Shown here: in pieces, positions 24,772 through 34,139 of the stretch
How positions within the stretch are numbered: position 1 is the stretch's first letter
How the letters are laid out: the number at the start of each line of letters is the position of its first letter
Assembly (NCBI GenBank): GCA_003245575.1
Contig: QKCR01000097.1
Span: 1 to 34,765 of the forward strand
Direction of reading: 5' to 3'
Source: Alphaproteobacteria bacterium
GTDB taxonomy: Bacteria > Pseudomonadota > Alphaproteobacteria > Micavibrionales > Micavibrionaceae
Length of the DNA: 34,765 nucleotides
The notes under the pieces: model-generated
Databases searched by the model: none
What the model was told of the DNA's origin: nothing
Seen by the model: only the letters and a program-made list of their open reading frames with translations
Made by a program: the position numbers and the translations under genes

Positions 24772-27174
24772 TTAGGTATCGAGGAAGCTGCGCAGTTTGC
24801 GGGAGCGTGACGGGTGTTTCAGTTTCCGCAAGGCTTTAGCCTCAATCTGACGGATACGTTCACGTGTCACGTTAAATTGCTGTCCGACTTCTTCCAATGT
24901 ATGGTCGGTGTTCATACCGATACCGAAACGCATACGAAGAACACGCTCTTCACGAGGGGTCAATGTCGCCAATACGCGTGTTGTTGTTTCACGCAAGTTG
25001 GACTGAATTGCACTCTCGACAGGGAGAATTGCGTTTTTGTCCTCGATGAAATCCCCCAATGATGAATCTTCTTCATCCCCGATTGGTGTTTCAAGAGAGA
25101 CAGGTTCTTTGGCAATTTTCAAGACTTTACGCACTTTATCAAGCGGCATGTGAAGGCGAACCGCCAATTCCTCAGGTGTAGGCTCACGACCGATCTCGTG
25201 CATCATCTGACGGGATGTCCGCACCAATTTGTTGATGGTTTCGATCATGTGCACAGGGATACGGATTGTTCGGGCCTGATCCGCAATGGAACGGGTAATG
25301 GCCTGTCTAATCCACCATGTCGCATAGGTCGAGAATTTATAGCCGCGGCGATATTCGAATTTATCAACGGCTTTCATCAACCCGATGTTTCCTTCCTGAA
25401 TCAAATCCAAGAATTGCAAACCGCGGTTGGTGTATTTCTTGGCGATAGAAATCACGAGACGCAAGTTGGCCTCAATCATTTCTTTTTTCGCACGGTTGGA
25501 TTCTTTGTCGCCTTTCTGAACGGTCGAGACAATGCGCTTATACTCAAGGAGTGGCAATCCGCTTTCAGATGCGATCGCGTCAATCTGATCACGAATAGCG
25601 TCTACATCACCTTCATGACGTTCCGCAAATTTATCCCAGCCCTTGCCGGTCAATTTTTTAACGGATGTTTTCCAGTTCCCGATCAGAAGTGCGTCTTCGT
25701 ATTTCCCCAAGAACTCTTCACGTGTCACACCGCAATCGTTAGCAAGACGCAACATGCGCCCTTCCAACGACACCAAGTCACGGTTCATTTTGTAAAGTCG
25801 TTCAATCAACTGGTCGATACGCGCTGCGTTCAAACGTACTTCGTTCATCAATGCAACCATTTCGGCTTTGGCGGCATCGTATTTTTTGACAATCGGAGCG
25901 GACGGATTTTTTCCGGCAGCAATTTTTTCTTGCTGTGCTTTCTGGAGTTTTTTGTATGTCTTTTTAATCTGTTCGAAGATCGGGAATACTTTTGGAGCAA
26001 GTTCTGCTTCCATAGCCGCCAAAGACAATGAATTTTCATCGGCATCGTCGGTTGATCCGTCTTCGCCGTCCTCACCCTCTGGGTTTGGAGTTTCTTCATC
26101 GTCAGAAGATTTCTTTTCTTCTTTCTTTGGTTTTTCTTTTGGTGCAGGAGCCGGTTTTTCGGCAGGAATTGCAGGCGCACCGTCACCGGAACCATCAAAT
26201 GCATTATCTCCGCCGTATGTTGCTTCAAGGTCGATCACTTCACGAAGCAAAATGTCGCCTTTTTGCAAGGCGTCGTACCATGCAATGATTGATTCAATTG
26301 CCAGAGGAGACTCACAAATCCCTCCGATCATGGTCTCGCGTCCGGCTTCAATACGTTTAGCAATTGCGATCTCGCCTTCACGAGACAGCAATTCGACTGT
26401 TCCCATTTCGCGCAAGTACATACGCACAGGGTCGTCAGTGCGCCCAGTGTCATCGTCAGAGATGTTCCCGCCGCTTTCGTACTCTTCTTCGTTGCTTTCG
26501 TCTTTGGACTCTTGCTGCTCGCCCTCTTCACCCGCATCATCAGAGCTGTCAACGAGCTGAACGCCTGAATCAGAGATTGTTGCCATAGCATCTTCGATCT
26601 GGTCAGATGAAAATTCTTCTGCGGGCAACATGTTGTTCAGATCGTCATAGGTTACATAGCCCTGTTCTTTTCCTTTGGAAATGAGCTTTTTAACCATCTT
26701 CTCCAGATTGCCTTTTTGACCGGTGGTAATAGCCAACTCCGCAGGCGGTTTTTTATCCGCAACGGATTTCTTTTTAGAAGCTGGGGCTTTCTTCACGGCT
26801 TTGGTCGCTTTAACCGGAGCTTTTTCTACTTCTGCTTCCTCAACGGCTTTACTTGCCTTTGATGCTTTTGTTTCTTTTGCCGGAGATGCCTTTGTGGCCT
26901 TCTCGGTTGTTTTTGCTGTTTTCTTTGCCGCCGCTGTTTTTGGCATTTTGTCCGTCTGTGTGTTTTTTGTTGTTTTGCTGGTTGTTTCTTTTACTGCTTT
27001 TTTAGCCGGGGCTTTCGTTGTAGAGCTTGGCTTTGCCGTACTCTTCGCTGCTGCTTTGGCCGGCTTTTTCTCAGCCGGTTTTTTTGTATCTTTTGCCTTG
27101 GTTGTTGATCCTACCTTGGCTTTCGTACTCGCAGTTGTCTTAGAGGGTGTCTTTGCTTGCTTTTTCGCCGCCAT
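24772..27174 (-). CDS. rpoD: Primary RNA polymerase sigma factor, with long basic N-terminal extension
   Basis: An 800-residue sigma-70; E. coli RpoD has 613. Residues 1-150 are a Lys/Ala/Thr/Pro-rich low-complexity extension like histone H1 tails. Region 1.1 follows at about 155-212, region 1.2 at 245-282 ([22 protein letters not shown]), and an acidic stretch lies in the non-conserved part (about 340-385). Region 2 is complete ([38 protein letters not shown]), as are region 3 and region 4.2 ([21 protein letters not shown]). It is the housekeeping factor for promoter recognition. It lies downstream of dnaG as in the macromolecular synthesis operon; rpsU is not here. Only weak ribosome-binding sequence precedes the ATG. 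Confidence 0.96.
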   Translation of the reverse strand: MAAKKQAKTPSKTTASTKAKVGSTTKAKDTKKPAEKKPAKAAAKSTAKPSSTTKAPAKKAVKETTSKTTKNTQTDKMPKTAAAKKTAKTTEKATKASPAKETKASKASKAVEEAEVEKAPVKATKAVKKAPASKKKSVADKKPPAELAITTGQKGNLEKMVKKLISKGKEQGYVTYDDLNNMLPAEEFSSDQIEDAMATISDSGVQLVDSSDDAGEEGEQQESKDESNEEEYESGGNISDDDTGRTDDPVRMYLREMGTVELLSREGEIAIAKRIEAGRETMIGGICESPLAIESIIAWYDALQKGDILLREVIDLEATYGGDNAFDGSGDGAPAIPAEKPAPAPKEKPKKEEKKSSDDEETPNPEGEDGEDGSTDDADENSLSLAAMEAELAPKVFPIFEQIKKTYKKLQKAQQEKIAAGKNPSAPIVKKYDAAKAEMVALMNEVRLNAARIDQLIERLYKMNRDLVSLEGRMLRLANDCGVTREEFLGKYEDALLIGNWKTSVKKLTGKGWDKFAERHEGDVDAIRDQIDAIASESGLPLLEYKRIVSTVQKGDKESNRAKKEMIEANLRLVISIAKKYTNRGLQFLDLIQEGNIGLMKAVDKFEYRRGYKFSTYATWWIRQAITRSIADQARTIRIPVHMIETINKLVRTSRQMMHEIGREPTPEELAVRLHMPLDKVRKVLKIAKEPVSLETPIGDEEDSSLGDFIEDKNAILPVESAIQSNLRETTTRVLATLTPREERVLRMRFGIGMNTDHTLEEVGQQFNVTRERIRQIEAKALRKLKHPSRSRKLRSFLDT

Positions 27175-27229
27175 GCTCTTGCCCGTTTTGCCCGAATTCC
27201 TAATTGGTCATTTCTTCCCGATTAGCGGA

Positions 27230-27235
27230 TTTATA
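27230..27235 (-). promoter_or_regulatory. Possible -10 element for rpoD
   Basis: TATAAA on the minus strand, about 56 bases before the rpoD start. The hexamer 17 bases upstream (TTCGGG) is a poor -35, and it falls in the GANTC-rich palindrome area, so activation or methylation control is possible. Confidence 0.3.
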
Positions 27236-27246
27236 AAACCCGCCGC

Positions 27247-27276
27247 GAATCACCCGAATCGAATCGATTCGATTCG
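27247..27276. promoter_or_regulatory. Array of five GANTC sites with a 22-base perfect palindrome upstream of rpoD
   Basis: CGAATCGAATC is followed directly by its reverse complement (27255-27276). The palindrome is made of four abutting GANTC sites (27256, 27261, 27266 and 27271), and a fifth lies at 27247-27251. GANTC is the target of the cell-cycle methyltransferase CcrM in alphaproteobacteria. The cluster lies in the 151-base gap between dnaG and rpoD, 70-100 bases before the rpoD start. Confidence 0.7.
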
Positions 27277-27325
27277 CTGATTAAAGCCGATTTTGCAGAA
27301 AAAACAAAGGCCTAAGGCGTGAAAA

Positions 27326-29212
27326 TTAGTCACTTTCCTCAGTCTGTTCCATTTGCATTTGCTTGAGTGCCAACATTCTGCCCTCATCCTCTGCTGTCAT
27401 GGACTTGGTCAGCATCTGCTTAGCGGCGTTCAAATCCGCAGAAAACATGGTTTTCTCCCATCGGCTCATGAGAGATTTCCATCCTTCCAGCACCTTTTCC
27501 GGGGTGACATCGGGCCGGGCAAATCCGGCATGGACATAAAGGCGTTCATTTTTGATCAGCCTGTCACAAATTTCTGTCAGCCCCCGCGCAGTTATTTGGC
27601 TCAAAAGAGCCGTTTTGTCAAGGTCTGGCACTGTTTCAGCGTCAATTGACACCTCCATTGCCCCCGCATGGTTTTCCAGAATATCTATATAAGCGTCCTG
27701 CAAGGCTCTCAAATCATAATCGTCCATATCCAGACGGTGACAATCTTCGTGAATGTAGGGATAAATTTCCGGATGATTGATTGCGGTCAAGAGCAACAAA
27801 CGCGGGATCATGGTCTCGGCCTGTCTTTGCCCTACCGGAGGCAGCTTGATCTGCACCCCGCCCCCACCTCTGACCGAAGTGGATGATTTCCCTGCTTTGC
27901 TCCAGCCGAAGCCGAATAGTTTATTCAGTTTTTCACGGAAGGCCTGTTTGTAATGATACTGCAATTGCGCATCCGGGATAATGAGTGCCAAATTTTCTAG
28001 TTTGGTTGATAGTCCGGCACGCTGTTCCGGCGTGACAAATGTCTGACCTGCCGTATTATGCGCCCATAAAAATTCCACTAGTGGAGCAGCTCTATTTAAT
28101 AACTGCTTGAACGCGTCACCTCCGTTTTCACGGATAAAGGTGTCGGGGTCATCGCCTTCGGGCAGGAAGGCAATTTTCACAGAGTGCGAAGATTTTAAAA
28201 GCGGTAAGATGCGATCTGCTGCACGCACTGCAGCTCTGTACCCTGCCTCATCACCATCAAAACACAAGATCGGCTCTTTATTATCGTGTGGAATCATCTT
28301 CCACAAAATCATGATCTGCTCTTCTGTCAGAGCAGTTCCCAAAGGCGCAACCGCCCCTTTAAATCCGGCTTGCTGACAGGCAATGACATCCATATAACCT
28401 TCAACAACCAAAACATCGTGGTCATTGGCTGCAAGCCTTGCGTGCTGCCCTGCGTAGAGCGTCCGCCCTTTATGAAAGAGCGGCGTATCCGCAGAGTTAA
28501 TATATTTCGGCGGTGTAAAATCAGAGCGCGAAGGTGGACGCATATGCTCAGGCAAAACACGTCCTCCGAATGCCACAACACGGCCGCGTGCATCCATCAC
28601 CGGGAAGATCACACGATCACGGAAGAAAGCATAAGGAGCAGTTCCACGCGTTGACGCCTTCGTAACGCCAGCCTCAATCATCTGAGCATCTGAGTATCCC
28701 GCCTGATTTAAATGATTGCGCAAAGCTTGGTCATCTGAAGGTGCGTAGCCCAGGCGGAATGCATCTATAATTTCGTCACCAAACCCACGTCCTTTGACGT
28801 AGTCGAGAACTTCACGGTTGCGCGGATTATGCAGTTGTTCTTCAAACCATTTGGCTGCTGCCTCACACAAGGAGTGAAGGCCTTTATCTTTTTTTGATTG
28901 AGCCACATCTTGTGGGGTTGATTGCGGGACTTGCATTCCGATCTTACTGGCCAATTGCTCGACAGCTTCAATAAACGACAAATTGTCATGGCGCATCACA
29001 AATGCCAGTGCATCTCCGTGTGCACCACATCCGAAGCAATGAAAAAATTGCTTGTCATCATTGACATGAAAGGATGGTGTCTTTTCACGGTGAAATGGAC
29101 AACAGCCTTTAAATTCCCTTCCCGCACGGGTGAGTTTGATGCGCCCGCCGATGACATCGGACAGGGTCAGGCGATCTCGCAATTCCTGTAAAAAGCGCGG
29201 GGACACAGACAT
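27326..29212 (-). CDS. dnaG: DNA primase
   Basis: A 628-residue primase that makes RNA primers at the replication fork. The N-terminal CHC2 zinc ribbon uses C38, H41, C59 and C62 (CCPFHREKTPSFH, then HCFGCG). The catalytic core follows with YAPFS replaced by YAPSDD, GRVVAFGGR, and the TOPRIM domain with VVEGYMDVIACQQAG and FDGDEAGYRAA for metal binding. The C-terminal part (from about 450) would be the helicase-binding domain and is less conserved. The start ATG has no strong ribosome site; a GCATTG/CAATGC inverted repeat lies 13-32 bases upstream. It is divergent from the small gene at 29317. Confidence 0.96.
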   Translation of the reverse strand: MSVSPRFLQELRDRLTLSDVIGGRIKLTRAGREFKGCCPFHREKTPSFHVNDDKQFFHCFGCGAHGDALAFVMRHDNLSFIEAVEQLASKIGMQVPQSTPQDVAQSKKDKGLHSLCEAAAKWFEEQLHNPRNREVLDYVKGRGFGDEIIDAFRLGYAPSDDQALRNHLNQAGYSDAQMIEAGVTKASTRGTAPYAFFRDRVIFPVMDARGRVVAFGGRVLPEHMRPPSRSDFTPPKYINSADTPLFHKGRTLYAGQHARLAANDHDVLVVEGYMDVIACQQAGFKGAVAPLGTALTEEQIMILWKMIPHDNKEPILCFDGDEAGYRAAVRAADRILPLLKSSHSVKIAFLPEGDDPDTFIRENGGDAFKQLLNRAAPLVEFLWAHNTAGQTFVTPEQRAGLSTKLENLALIIPDAQLQYHYKQAFREKLNKLFGFGWSKAGKSSTSVRGGGGVQIKLPPVGQRQAETMIPRLLLLTAINHPEIYPYIHEDCHRLDMDDYDLRALQDAYIDILENHAGAMEVSIDAETVPDLDKTALLSQITARGLTEICDRLIKNERLYVHAGFARPDVTPEKVLEGWKSLMSRWEKTMFSADLNAAKQMLTKSMTAEDEGRMLALKQMQMEQTEESD

Positions 29213-29258
29213 ACGGGTTTTATAGCATTGCTTATGAACAATGCCACCCTCAAATTAC

Positions 29259-29287
29259 TTGACATATAACATTTTCAAATTTAGATT
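29259..29287 (+). promoter_or_regulatory. Sigma-70 promoter for the small unknown gene
   Basis: A perfect TTGACA (29259-29264) and TAGATT (29282-29287) at the ideal 17-base spacing, followed by a short leader with GGAG six bases before ATG 29317. Confidence 0.7.
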
Positions 29288-29316
29288 TTCTAAACCTTAA
29301 CTTTATGGAGAAAATC

Positions 29317-29550
29317 ATGGTGGATCAGGAACCGCATAGCGCTCAAACTGCATATGCACTCTATTTGCTTGGACGAGACAGTAGATATAAGCAGTTAAAC
29401 GACAAGCTTATGACAGCGTTTGAACAAATGAGAGGTGTCGCGGGCACTATCACGGATCCTGACCTTAGCGCTAGACTCACCACTTTGATTAACGAAGCCA
29501 CCCAGTCACAGGAAGCCCTCAAGGAAGAGTTTGGGTTTAAGATTAAATAA
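29317..29550 (+). CDS. Small hypothetical protein, 77 residues
   Basis: I choose ATG 29317 over the in-frame ATG 29305 because GGAG (29307-29310) is spaced six bases from it; the upstream ATG overlaps this site. The protein (VDQEPHSAQTAYALYLLGRD, then LNDKLMTAFEQMRG and SARLTTLINEATQSQEALKEEFG) looks all-helical and soluble, and may be a small coiled or helical bundle protein. No family recognised. It has its own good promoter and a shared terminator, so it is a single-gene unit divergent from dnaG. Confidence 0.75.
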   Translation: MVDQEPHSAQTAYALYLLGRDSRYKQLNDKLMTAFEQMRGVAGTITDPDLSARLTTLINEATQSQEALKEEFGFKIK

Positions 29551-29555
29551 AGAAA

Positions 29556-29584
29556 AGGCCGGAAAATTTCCGGCCTCTTTTATT
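29556..29584. terminator. Bidirectional terminator between convergent genes
   Basis: AGGCCGGAAA and TTTCCGGCCT are perfect 10-base arms separated by one base, with CTTTTATT after it on the plus strand and TTTTCTTT after it on the minus strand. It ends both the small gene and the VWA gene. Confidence 0.88.
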
Positions 29585-29603
29585 ATTGTATTATGACCTA
29601 ACC

Positions 29604-31766
29604 CTATCTTTGGTTTGGCACTGGGTAAGGATATGGCTGGATCACTATGCCGCCGTTCGATCCCCCGACATATCCTCCATTGGATGGTTGTGCTTCCAGT
29701 CCTGCAGCGGTTTTGGCTTTATGGACCAGCGTAATGAACTCAGCGCGGTAGCCATACGGGTCATCTCCTTTGGCCTCTTGTGCCAGTTTGAGCACGTCGT
29801 CATAGGTCATAGCTCCCGTGTATTTACCGCCTTTCAAAATTTGAGCAAAGCTTGCAACTGCCACAGCCCAATCTGTTTCCGATTCCAATGCCTGATTATC
29901 CGTCCCTGTGGTCGCTGTAACCGGTGTCGTCAGAAGTTTTGACGTGTCTTCATTCGGCAATTTGTAGCGCACTTTAACGAAAGCCAGTTCATTTGACGCG
30001 ACTTTGTTTTCTTCCAAAGTAGGTTGAGCATATCTACTCGGATCAACTGCAGTCGGGCCACCGACAGGCGTGATTTCATAGATCGCTGTAACCTCTGCCC
30101 CTGCTCCGATGTCGCCTGCATCAACTTTATCATTGTTAAAGTCTTCAGTTTTCAGTGCGCGGGTTTCATATCCGACAAGGCGATATTCTGCAACGGTTGA
30201 CGGATTAAACTCGACTTGGATTTTGACATCCTTGGCAATCGGGAACAAAGTTTTTGTAGCCTCTTCAACCAAGACTTTGCGGGCTTCGCTCAGGCTGTCG
30301 ATATAGGCGGCTGTGCCGTTACCGTTTTGTGCCAGAGTTTGCATCATAGCATCGTTATAGTTGCCGCGACCAAATCCGAGAACAGAGAGGAATATTCCTT
30401 TGTCTTTTTCGCGTTCGACAAAATCTTTCAGCTCTTCCTGATTAGTGATGCCAACATTAAAGTCGCCGTCAGTTCCTAAGATCACGCGATTGACGGAGTT
30501 TTTATCGAAGTTCATTTCCGCCAATTGATAAGCCTGACGAATACCTTCGGCTCCTGCTGTCCCACCGCCTGCGGAAAGGTTTTGAAGGGCTAATAAAATC
30601 TGATTTTTATTTTCAACGCGGGTTGGAGGAAGAACTGTTCCTGCTGCCCCTGCATAAACAACAATCGCCACCGTATCTGTCGGCTTCAAGGTGTCGAGCA
30701 ACAACGCAATCGATTGTTTCAAGAGCGGGAGTTTTGCGGGTTCATTCATTGATCCCGAGACATCCAACAAGAATACGAGATTGCTGTTCGGCATAGATGT
30801 TTTTGGAATATCATAGCCTTTGATTCCGATGGTCATCAATTTCTTGCCTTCGCCCCACGGAGACGGTTTCATCACGACATTGGTGCTGAACGGTTGGGTT
30901 TTATCTTCAGGCAACGGATACGCATAATCAAAGTAATTGATCATTTCCTCAATACGGATCGAGTCTTTTTGCGGCAAGACACCGCGATCAAGACTGGAAC
31001 GTGCGAAGGAATATGATGCCGTATCAACATCAATCGAGAAGGTCGAGATCGGTTCTGCTTTAACAGCCTTGATCGGGCTTTCTTCAAACTCTTCGAATTT
31101 ATCGCGTCCAAATTCTTGTTGTCTTTGAGCGACAACATCCATTTCAGCAACCATAGGAGCAACAGATGCCGGTGAAGGTACAGATGATACTACCATATCG
31201 CTGGACATTGAGGCACTGTCACCGACCAATCCAGTAGCAGCCCCTACACTCCCAATCCTGCTGACAGTTGCGGCCGTTGCCATTTCTGCTTCGGCTTTTT
31301 CTTTTTTACTTTCAGAGATTCCGAATAAACTTCCCAGAGTTGGCAGTGAGCTGACAGAATTTATCTGATTATTCGCAATATCATTAAATTTTCTTGAAGG
31401 CTGATTTTGATCAGCTTTTTGTTGAGGGGCTGATGCCCCTGATAAATTTGAAATCATAGCGGCATCGGACATGCTGCTTGTTGATAAGGTCGGGGCCGCC
31501 ACATTATAGACCAGTAATGCGACACAAGCTGTTGCCAGACCACCATAGATAACTTTTTTCTTGGAAAAGGACATTTTCTCACTCCTCTGATTAGGTTTGT
31601 TTCCTATCAGACGTGACCAGAATCCATTTCCTTGGGAACTATTTTCACTTTTTTTGTTTTTTTCAAATTCGGCAACCGCCAAATTGAGAGCAACCTTACG
31701 GGCGTTCTCGTCAGGTGTCGGAATTTCCTCAGCAGCGAAGAGGTTTTTGAGGTCGTCTTCGGTCAT
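29604..31766 (-). CDS. VWA-domain protein (YfbK-like) with N-terminal cytoplasmic domain and one membrane span
   Basis: A 720-residue protein. Residues 1-70 are a charged cytoplasmic segment, 73-92 one membrane span, and the rest is predicted periplasmic, so there is no cleaved signal peptide. ISTFSIDVDTASYSFARSSL (240-259) marks the YfbK-type domain before the VWA domain (about 328-505). The metal site is intact: DVSGSM (335-340), GGGTAG (400-405) and GTDGDFN (431-437). The C-terminal part (DYDVL-type KLAQEAKGDDPYGYRAEFITLV) fits the DUF3520 domain. Its ATG overlaps the stop of the ECF sigma gene by four bases. The short cytoplasmic N-terminus and the coupling make an anti-sigma or sensor role likely, but this is inference. 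Confidence 0.87.
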   Translation of the reverse strand: MTEDDLKNLFAAEEIPTPDENARKVALNLAVAEFEKNKKSENSSQGNGFWSRLIGNKPNQRSEKMSFSKKKVIYGGLATACVALLVYNVAAPTLSTSSMSDAAMISNLSGASAPQQKADQNQPSRKFNDIANNQINSVSSLPTLGSLFGISESKKEKAEAEMATAATVSRIGSVGAATGLVGDSASMSSDMVVSSVPSPASVAPMVAEMDVVAQRQQEFGRDKFEEFEESPIKAVKAEPISTFSIDVDTASYSFARSSLDRGVLPQKDSIRIEEMINYFDYAYPLPEDKTQPFSTNVVMKPSPWGEGKKLMTIGIKGYDIPKTSMPNSNLVFLLDVSGSMNEPAKLPLLKQSIALLLDTLKPTDTVAIVVYAGAAGTVLPPTRVENKNQILLALQNLSAGGGTAGAEGIRQAYQLAEMNFDKNSVNRVILGTDGDFNVGITNQEELKDFVEREKDKGIFLSVLGFGRGNYNDAMMQTLAQNGNGTAAYIDSLSEARKVLVEEATKTLFPIAKDVKIQVEFNPSTVAEYRLVGYETRALKTEDFNNDKVDAGDIGAGAEVTAIYEITPVGGPTAVDPSRYAQPTLEENKVASNELAFVKVRYKLPNEDTSKLLTTPVTATTGTDNQALESETDWAVAVASFAQILKGGKYTGAMTYDDVLKLAQEAKGDDPYGYRAEFITLVHKAKTAAGLEAQPSNGGYVGGSNGGIVIQPYPYPVPNQR

Positions 31767-32302
31767 ATTTTTCCTCCCTCTTTCAATATCTTACGGGCTT
31801 CGTTGATGCGCCAAGAGATTGTGCCTTCGGCCATTCCCATGATTTTGGCGACTTCCTTATGAGTTAGACCTTCTCCATAAACCAACCAAACAATTTCACG
31901 TTCCGGCTCGGGCAGATTATAGACCGCGGCCATTTTCTGAGTAGTTTCAAAGGCCTGTTCGGGATTATCACTCGTCGGAAGGACATTTTCGACGGTTTCA
32001 AGGCCTATGGAACCTCGATCATGGCGCACTTGCGTGCGTTTCCAGTCACGGCCCGTATTGAGCACGACTGTATAAAGCCATGTGGTGAAGGAAGAATCTC
32101 CCTTAAAGGACGATATATTTTGAGCCAGTTTAATACAGGTCAATTGCGTCACATCCTCTGCGTCATGTTTGTTGCCACAAAAACGGAACGCCATGCGAAA
32201 GATGGTTGTATAATGGATTTCGAGAAGGTCACGGAAAGCCCGCTCGTCGCCGTTTGCAGCGCGATTAGCCAGTGCCATATCGTCTTTTTTCCCATCTGTC
32301 AT
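31763..32302 (-). CDS. ECF-type RNA polymerase sigma factor
   Basis: A 179-residue sigma-70 family protein with only regions 2 and 4. Region 2 is HYTTIFRMAFRFCGNKHDAE, DVTQLTCIKLAQNI and FTTWLYTVVLNTGRDWKR. Region 4 runs LPEPEREIVWLVYGEGLTHK, EVAKIMGMAEGTISWRINEA, RKILKEG, with the helix-turn-helix typical of ECF factors. It is coupled to the VWA protein by an ATGA overlap. The short leader (minus strand GGATTT around 32342 and CGTCTC around 32324) may hold an autoregulated ECF promoter, though the spacing is 12 bases rather than the usual 16 or so. Confidence 0.93.
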   Translation of the reverse strand: MTDGKKDDMALANRAANGDERAFRDLLEIHYTTIFRMAFRFCGNKHDAEDVTQLTCIKLAQNISSFKGDSSFTTWLYTVVLNTGRDWKRTQVRHDRGSIGLETVENVLPTSDNPEQAFETTQKMAAVYNLPEPEREIVWLVYGEGLTHKEVAKIMGMAEGTISWRINEARKILKEGGKI

Positions 32303-32386
32303 GGTTGTCCATGTTAATGAGACGCTCGGGTGCTGTAAATCCTTGGAAAAAACTTTATCAACTTTAAATTCTCGAGTTGAGGCTAA

Positions 32387-34138
32387 TTACCAGCCGCCGC
32401 CGCCGCCGCCACCGCCACCGCCGCCAGAAGATCCGCCGCCGCCCGAACCACTTGAACTGCTTGGCGGGGTTGATGCGGCAGAGATTCGATCATTCATATG
32501 GGCCATGCTATTCGACATGGCAGAAAAGGAGGCAAAATTTAATGATCTTCTGATATGGCGCATCTGGTTCTGACGCCAGTTATCCTGATCCTCATCAGCG
32601 AGAGACGACATTGCCTCTTTCAGTTGTTTGTCAAAATATTTGCACCACTTTTGTTCGACCCCAAGGGCAAAAGCATAGGGCAAAAACTTCTCAAAAATCT
32701 CAGGCGTAATATTTTCAGGAAACAGCGCGTTTAATCTCGCTTCTTCTGCAACAGACAGATAAAGCTTTAGACCTTCGGCATAATCTGCAAGGTTTTGGCC
32801 TTCTTTGGTGTATTTATTCATCGGAGTCCAGAACGCAACGATCATGCCGACATGACTTGCCAATGTCAAAATAGCGAGAAGTGCTTTTTGTTCTTCTGAA
32901 GCCCCCAGCCAGAATACAAGCCCCATTGTCGCCAAGGCCATCAGAATTGCATTTCTTTTTATGGCACCGTTCAGAGAGAAAAAATGTCTTTGGGAATTTT
33001 CTAATATCCTTTCAATTCCTGAAGTACTGGAGATAAAATTTCTTGCCACTTGTAAGGCTTTGGTTCTTTGAGATTCGCGAAACCCTGATTTGGGGAGTTT
33101 GACTATTTCCTCATCAATAAAGATGCTTTTCATACAAGACGCATAGGTGTCCGACTCTTTAAAATTCTTCTCTCTTTTTAAGATTAAGAATGTACCTTCT
33201 TCCGAAATACTCACATATCCCTTAACCGCCGTATTAATCAATTCGGAAGTGAAGGCTACATTATCAAATCCTTGTCTCCAAACGTAGCGTAAGAATGACG
33301 GGGTAATGTTTTCGGGGATGTCAAAGCGCGGGATAATAGTTCCCGGGGTATCGTCTCCATACCTTTGCCACATGACGAGCAAGTATGTGAACAGAGAAAT
33401 TGTGCCCAAAATAAAAACAACCCATGCTTTGTTATCTTCAAGGAAAATCATAAATTTGTCGAATTCTGTTGGAACAATCATAATTCCTTTTGCAACGCCA
33501 ACGGCAACCGTTAATCCTTCAAAGCGCCCCAGAGGTGTTTTTGTTTGTGCAAAATATTCATTTTTGTATATTTCGCCGAAATAGTTTTTCCCCTGCTGCC
33601 CGAACGCTCCTGTATAAGCTGCAGCCTGTGTAACTTCTGCCTCTACGGGGAACATTACTTTAATTGAAGCGGAGTCAATTCTGAAATCCCAGCCATTTCC
33701 TGTGACATTCCAGTATAGCTCATCTACATCGTCAAAGTATCCGATTGCGTGTTTGACTTTGTAAGTGATTGTGTAGACGTGCTCGCCGATAGATACGTAA
33801 CGGTCTTTATTACCGATATAAATACGCGTTCCGTTCGACATTGAAGCCGTGTGATAATCCTCTGCCGTCCCGTCACGTTCGATGCCGATTATTTTGATGG
33901 GAGCTGAGACCTTATTGCCTAAACGGTCTTTGTAGCTTTCTGGAATATCACGAAATATGCCGCGTTTGATTTGAGCGTGTTCCGATGTCACGCGGATTGT
34001 TTCAGTAACTAAAACGTCACCGCTTTTATCTATGGAAGCGATGACGTCAAAAGATTTTATAACTTCCTCTGCGCGGGCTGCTTGCGCCGCGGTTAATTGA
34101 ATGACACACAGGGCAAGGAGCAGAAGAATTTTTTTCAT
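32387..34138 (-). CDS. DUF2207 domain membrane protein
   Basis: A 583-residue protein. Residues 1-23 form a signal peptide (KILLLLALCVIQLTAAQAARA). The periplasmic DUF2207 domain follows (IKSFDVIASIDKSGDVLVTE, RGIFRDIPESYKDRLG, DELYWNVTGNGWDF). Membrane spans occur at about 233-252, then a pair near 398-440. The C-terminus is a Ser/Gly-rich tail ending in a run of glycines and a Trp, common in this family. It begins one base after the lemA stop, forming the known LemA/DUF2207 pair. Its role is not established; an envelope role is inferred from the layout. Confidence 0.88.
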   Translation of the reverse strand: MKKILLLLALCVIQLTAAQAARAEEVIKSFDVIASIDKSGDVLVTETIRVTSEHAQIKRGIFRDIPESYKDRLGNKVSAPIKIIGIERDGTAEDYHTASMSNGTRIYIGNKDRYVSIGEHVYTITYKVKHAIGYFDDVDELYWNVTGNGWDFRIDSASIKVMFPVEAEVTQAAAYTGAFGQQGKNYFGEIYKNEYFAQTKTPLGRFEGLTVAVGVAKGIMIVPTEFDKFMIFLEDNKAWVVFILGTISLFTYLLVMWQRYGDDTPGTIIPRFDIPENITPSFLRYVWRQGFDNVAFTSELINTAVKGYVSISEEGTFLILKREKNFKESDTYASCMKSIFIDEEIVKLPKSGFRESQRTKALQVARNFISSTSGIERILENSQRHFFSLNGAIKRNAILMALATMGLVFWLGASEEQKALLAILTLASHVGMIVAFWTPMNKYTKEGQNLADYAEGLKLYLSVAEEARLNALFPENITPEIFEKFLPYAFALGVEQKWCKYFDKQLKEAMSSLADEDQDNWRQNQMRHIRRSLNFASFSAMSNSMAHMNDRISAASTPPSSSSGSGGGGSSGGGGGGGGGGGW

Positions 34139-34139
34139 G

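Noticed and set aside
26723-27280. Long open frames on the plus strand opposite rpoD
   Set aside because: They are produced by the Lys/Ala-rich codons of the basic extension and region 1; the minus-strand sigma-70 motifs are unambiguous and the opposite frames show no recognisable protein.
32387-32460. GC-rich CCGCCG repeats, possible microsatellite
   Set aside because: They encode the Gly/Ser tail normal for DUF2207 proteins; no sign of a longer array or of phase variation.
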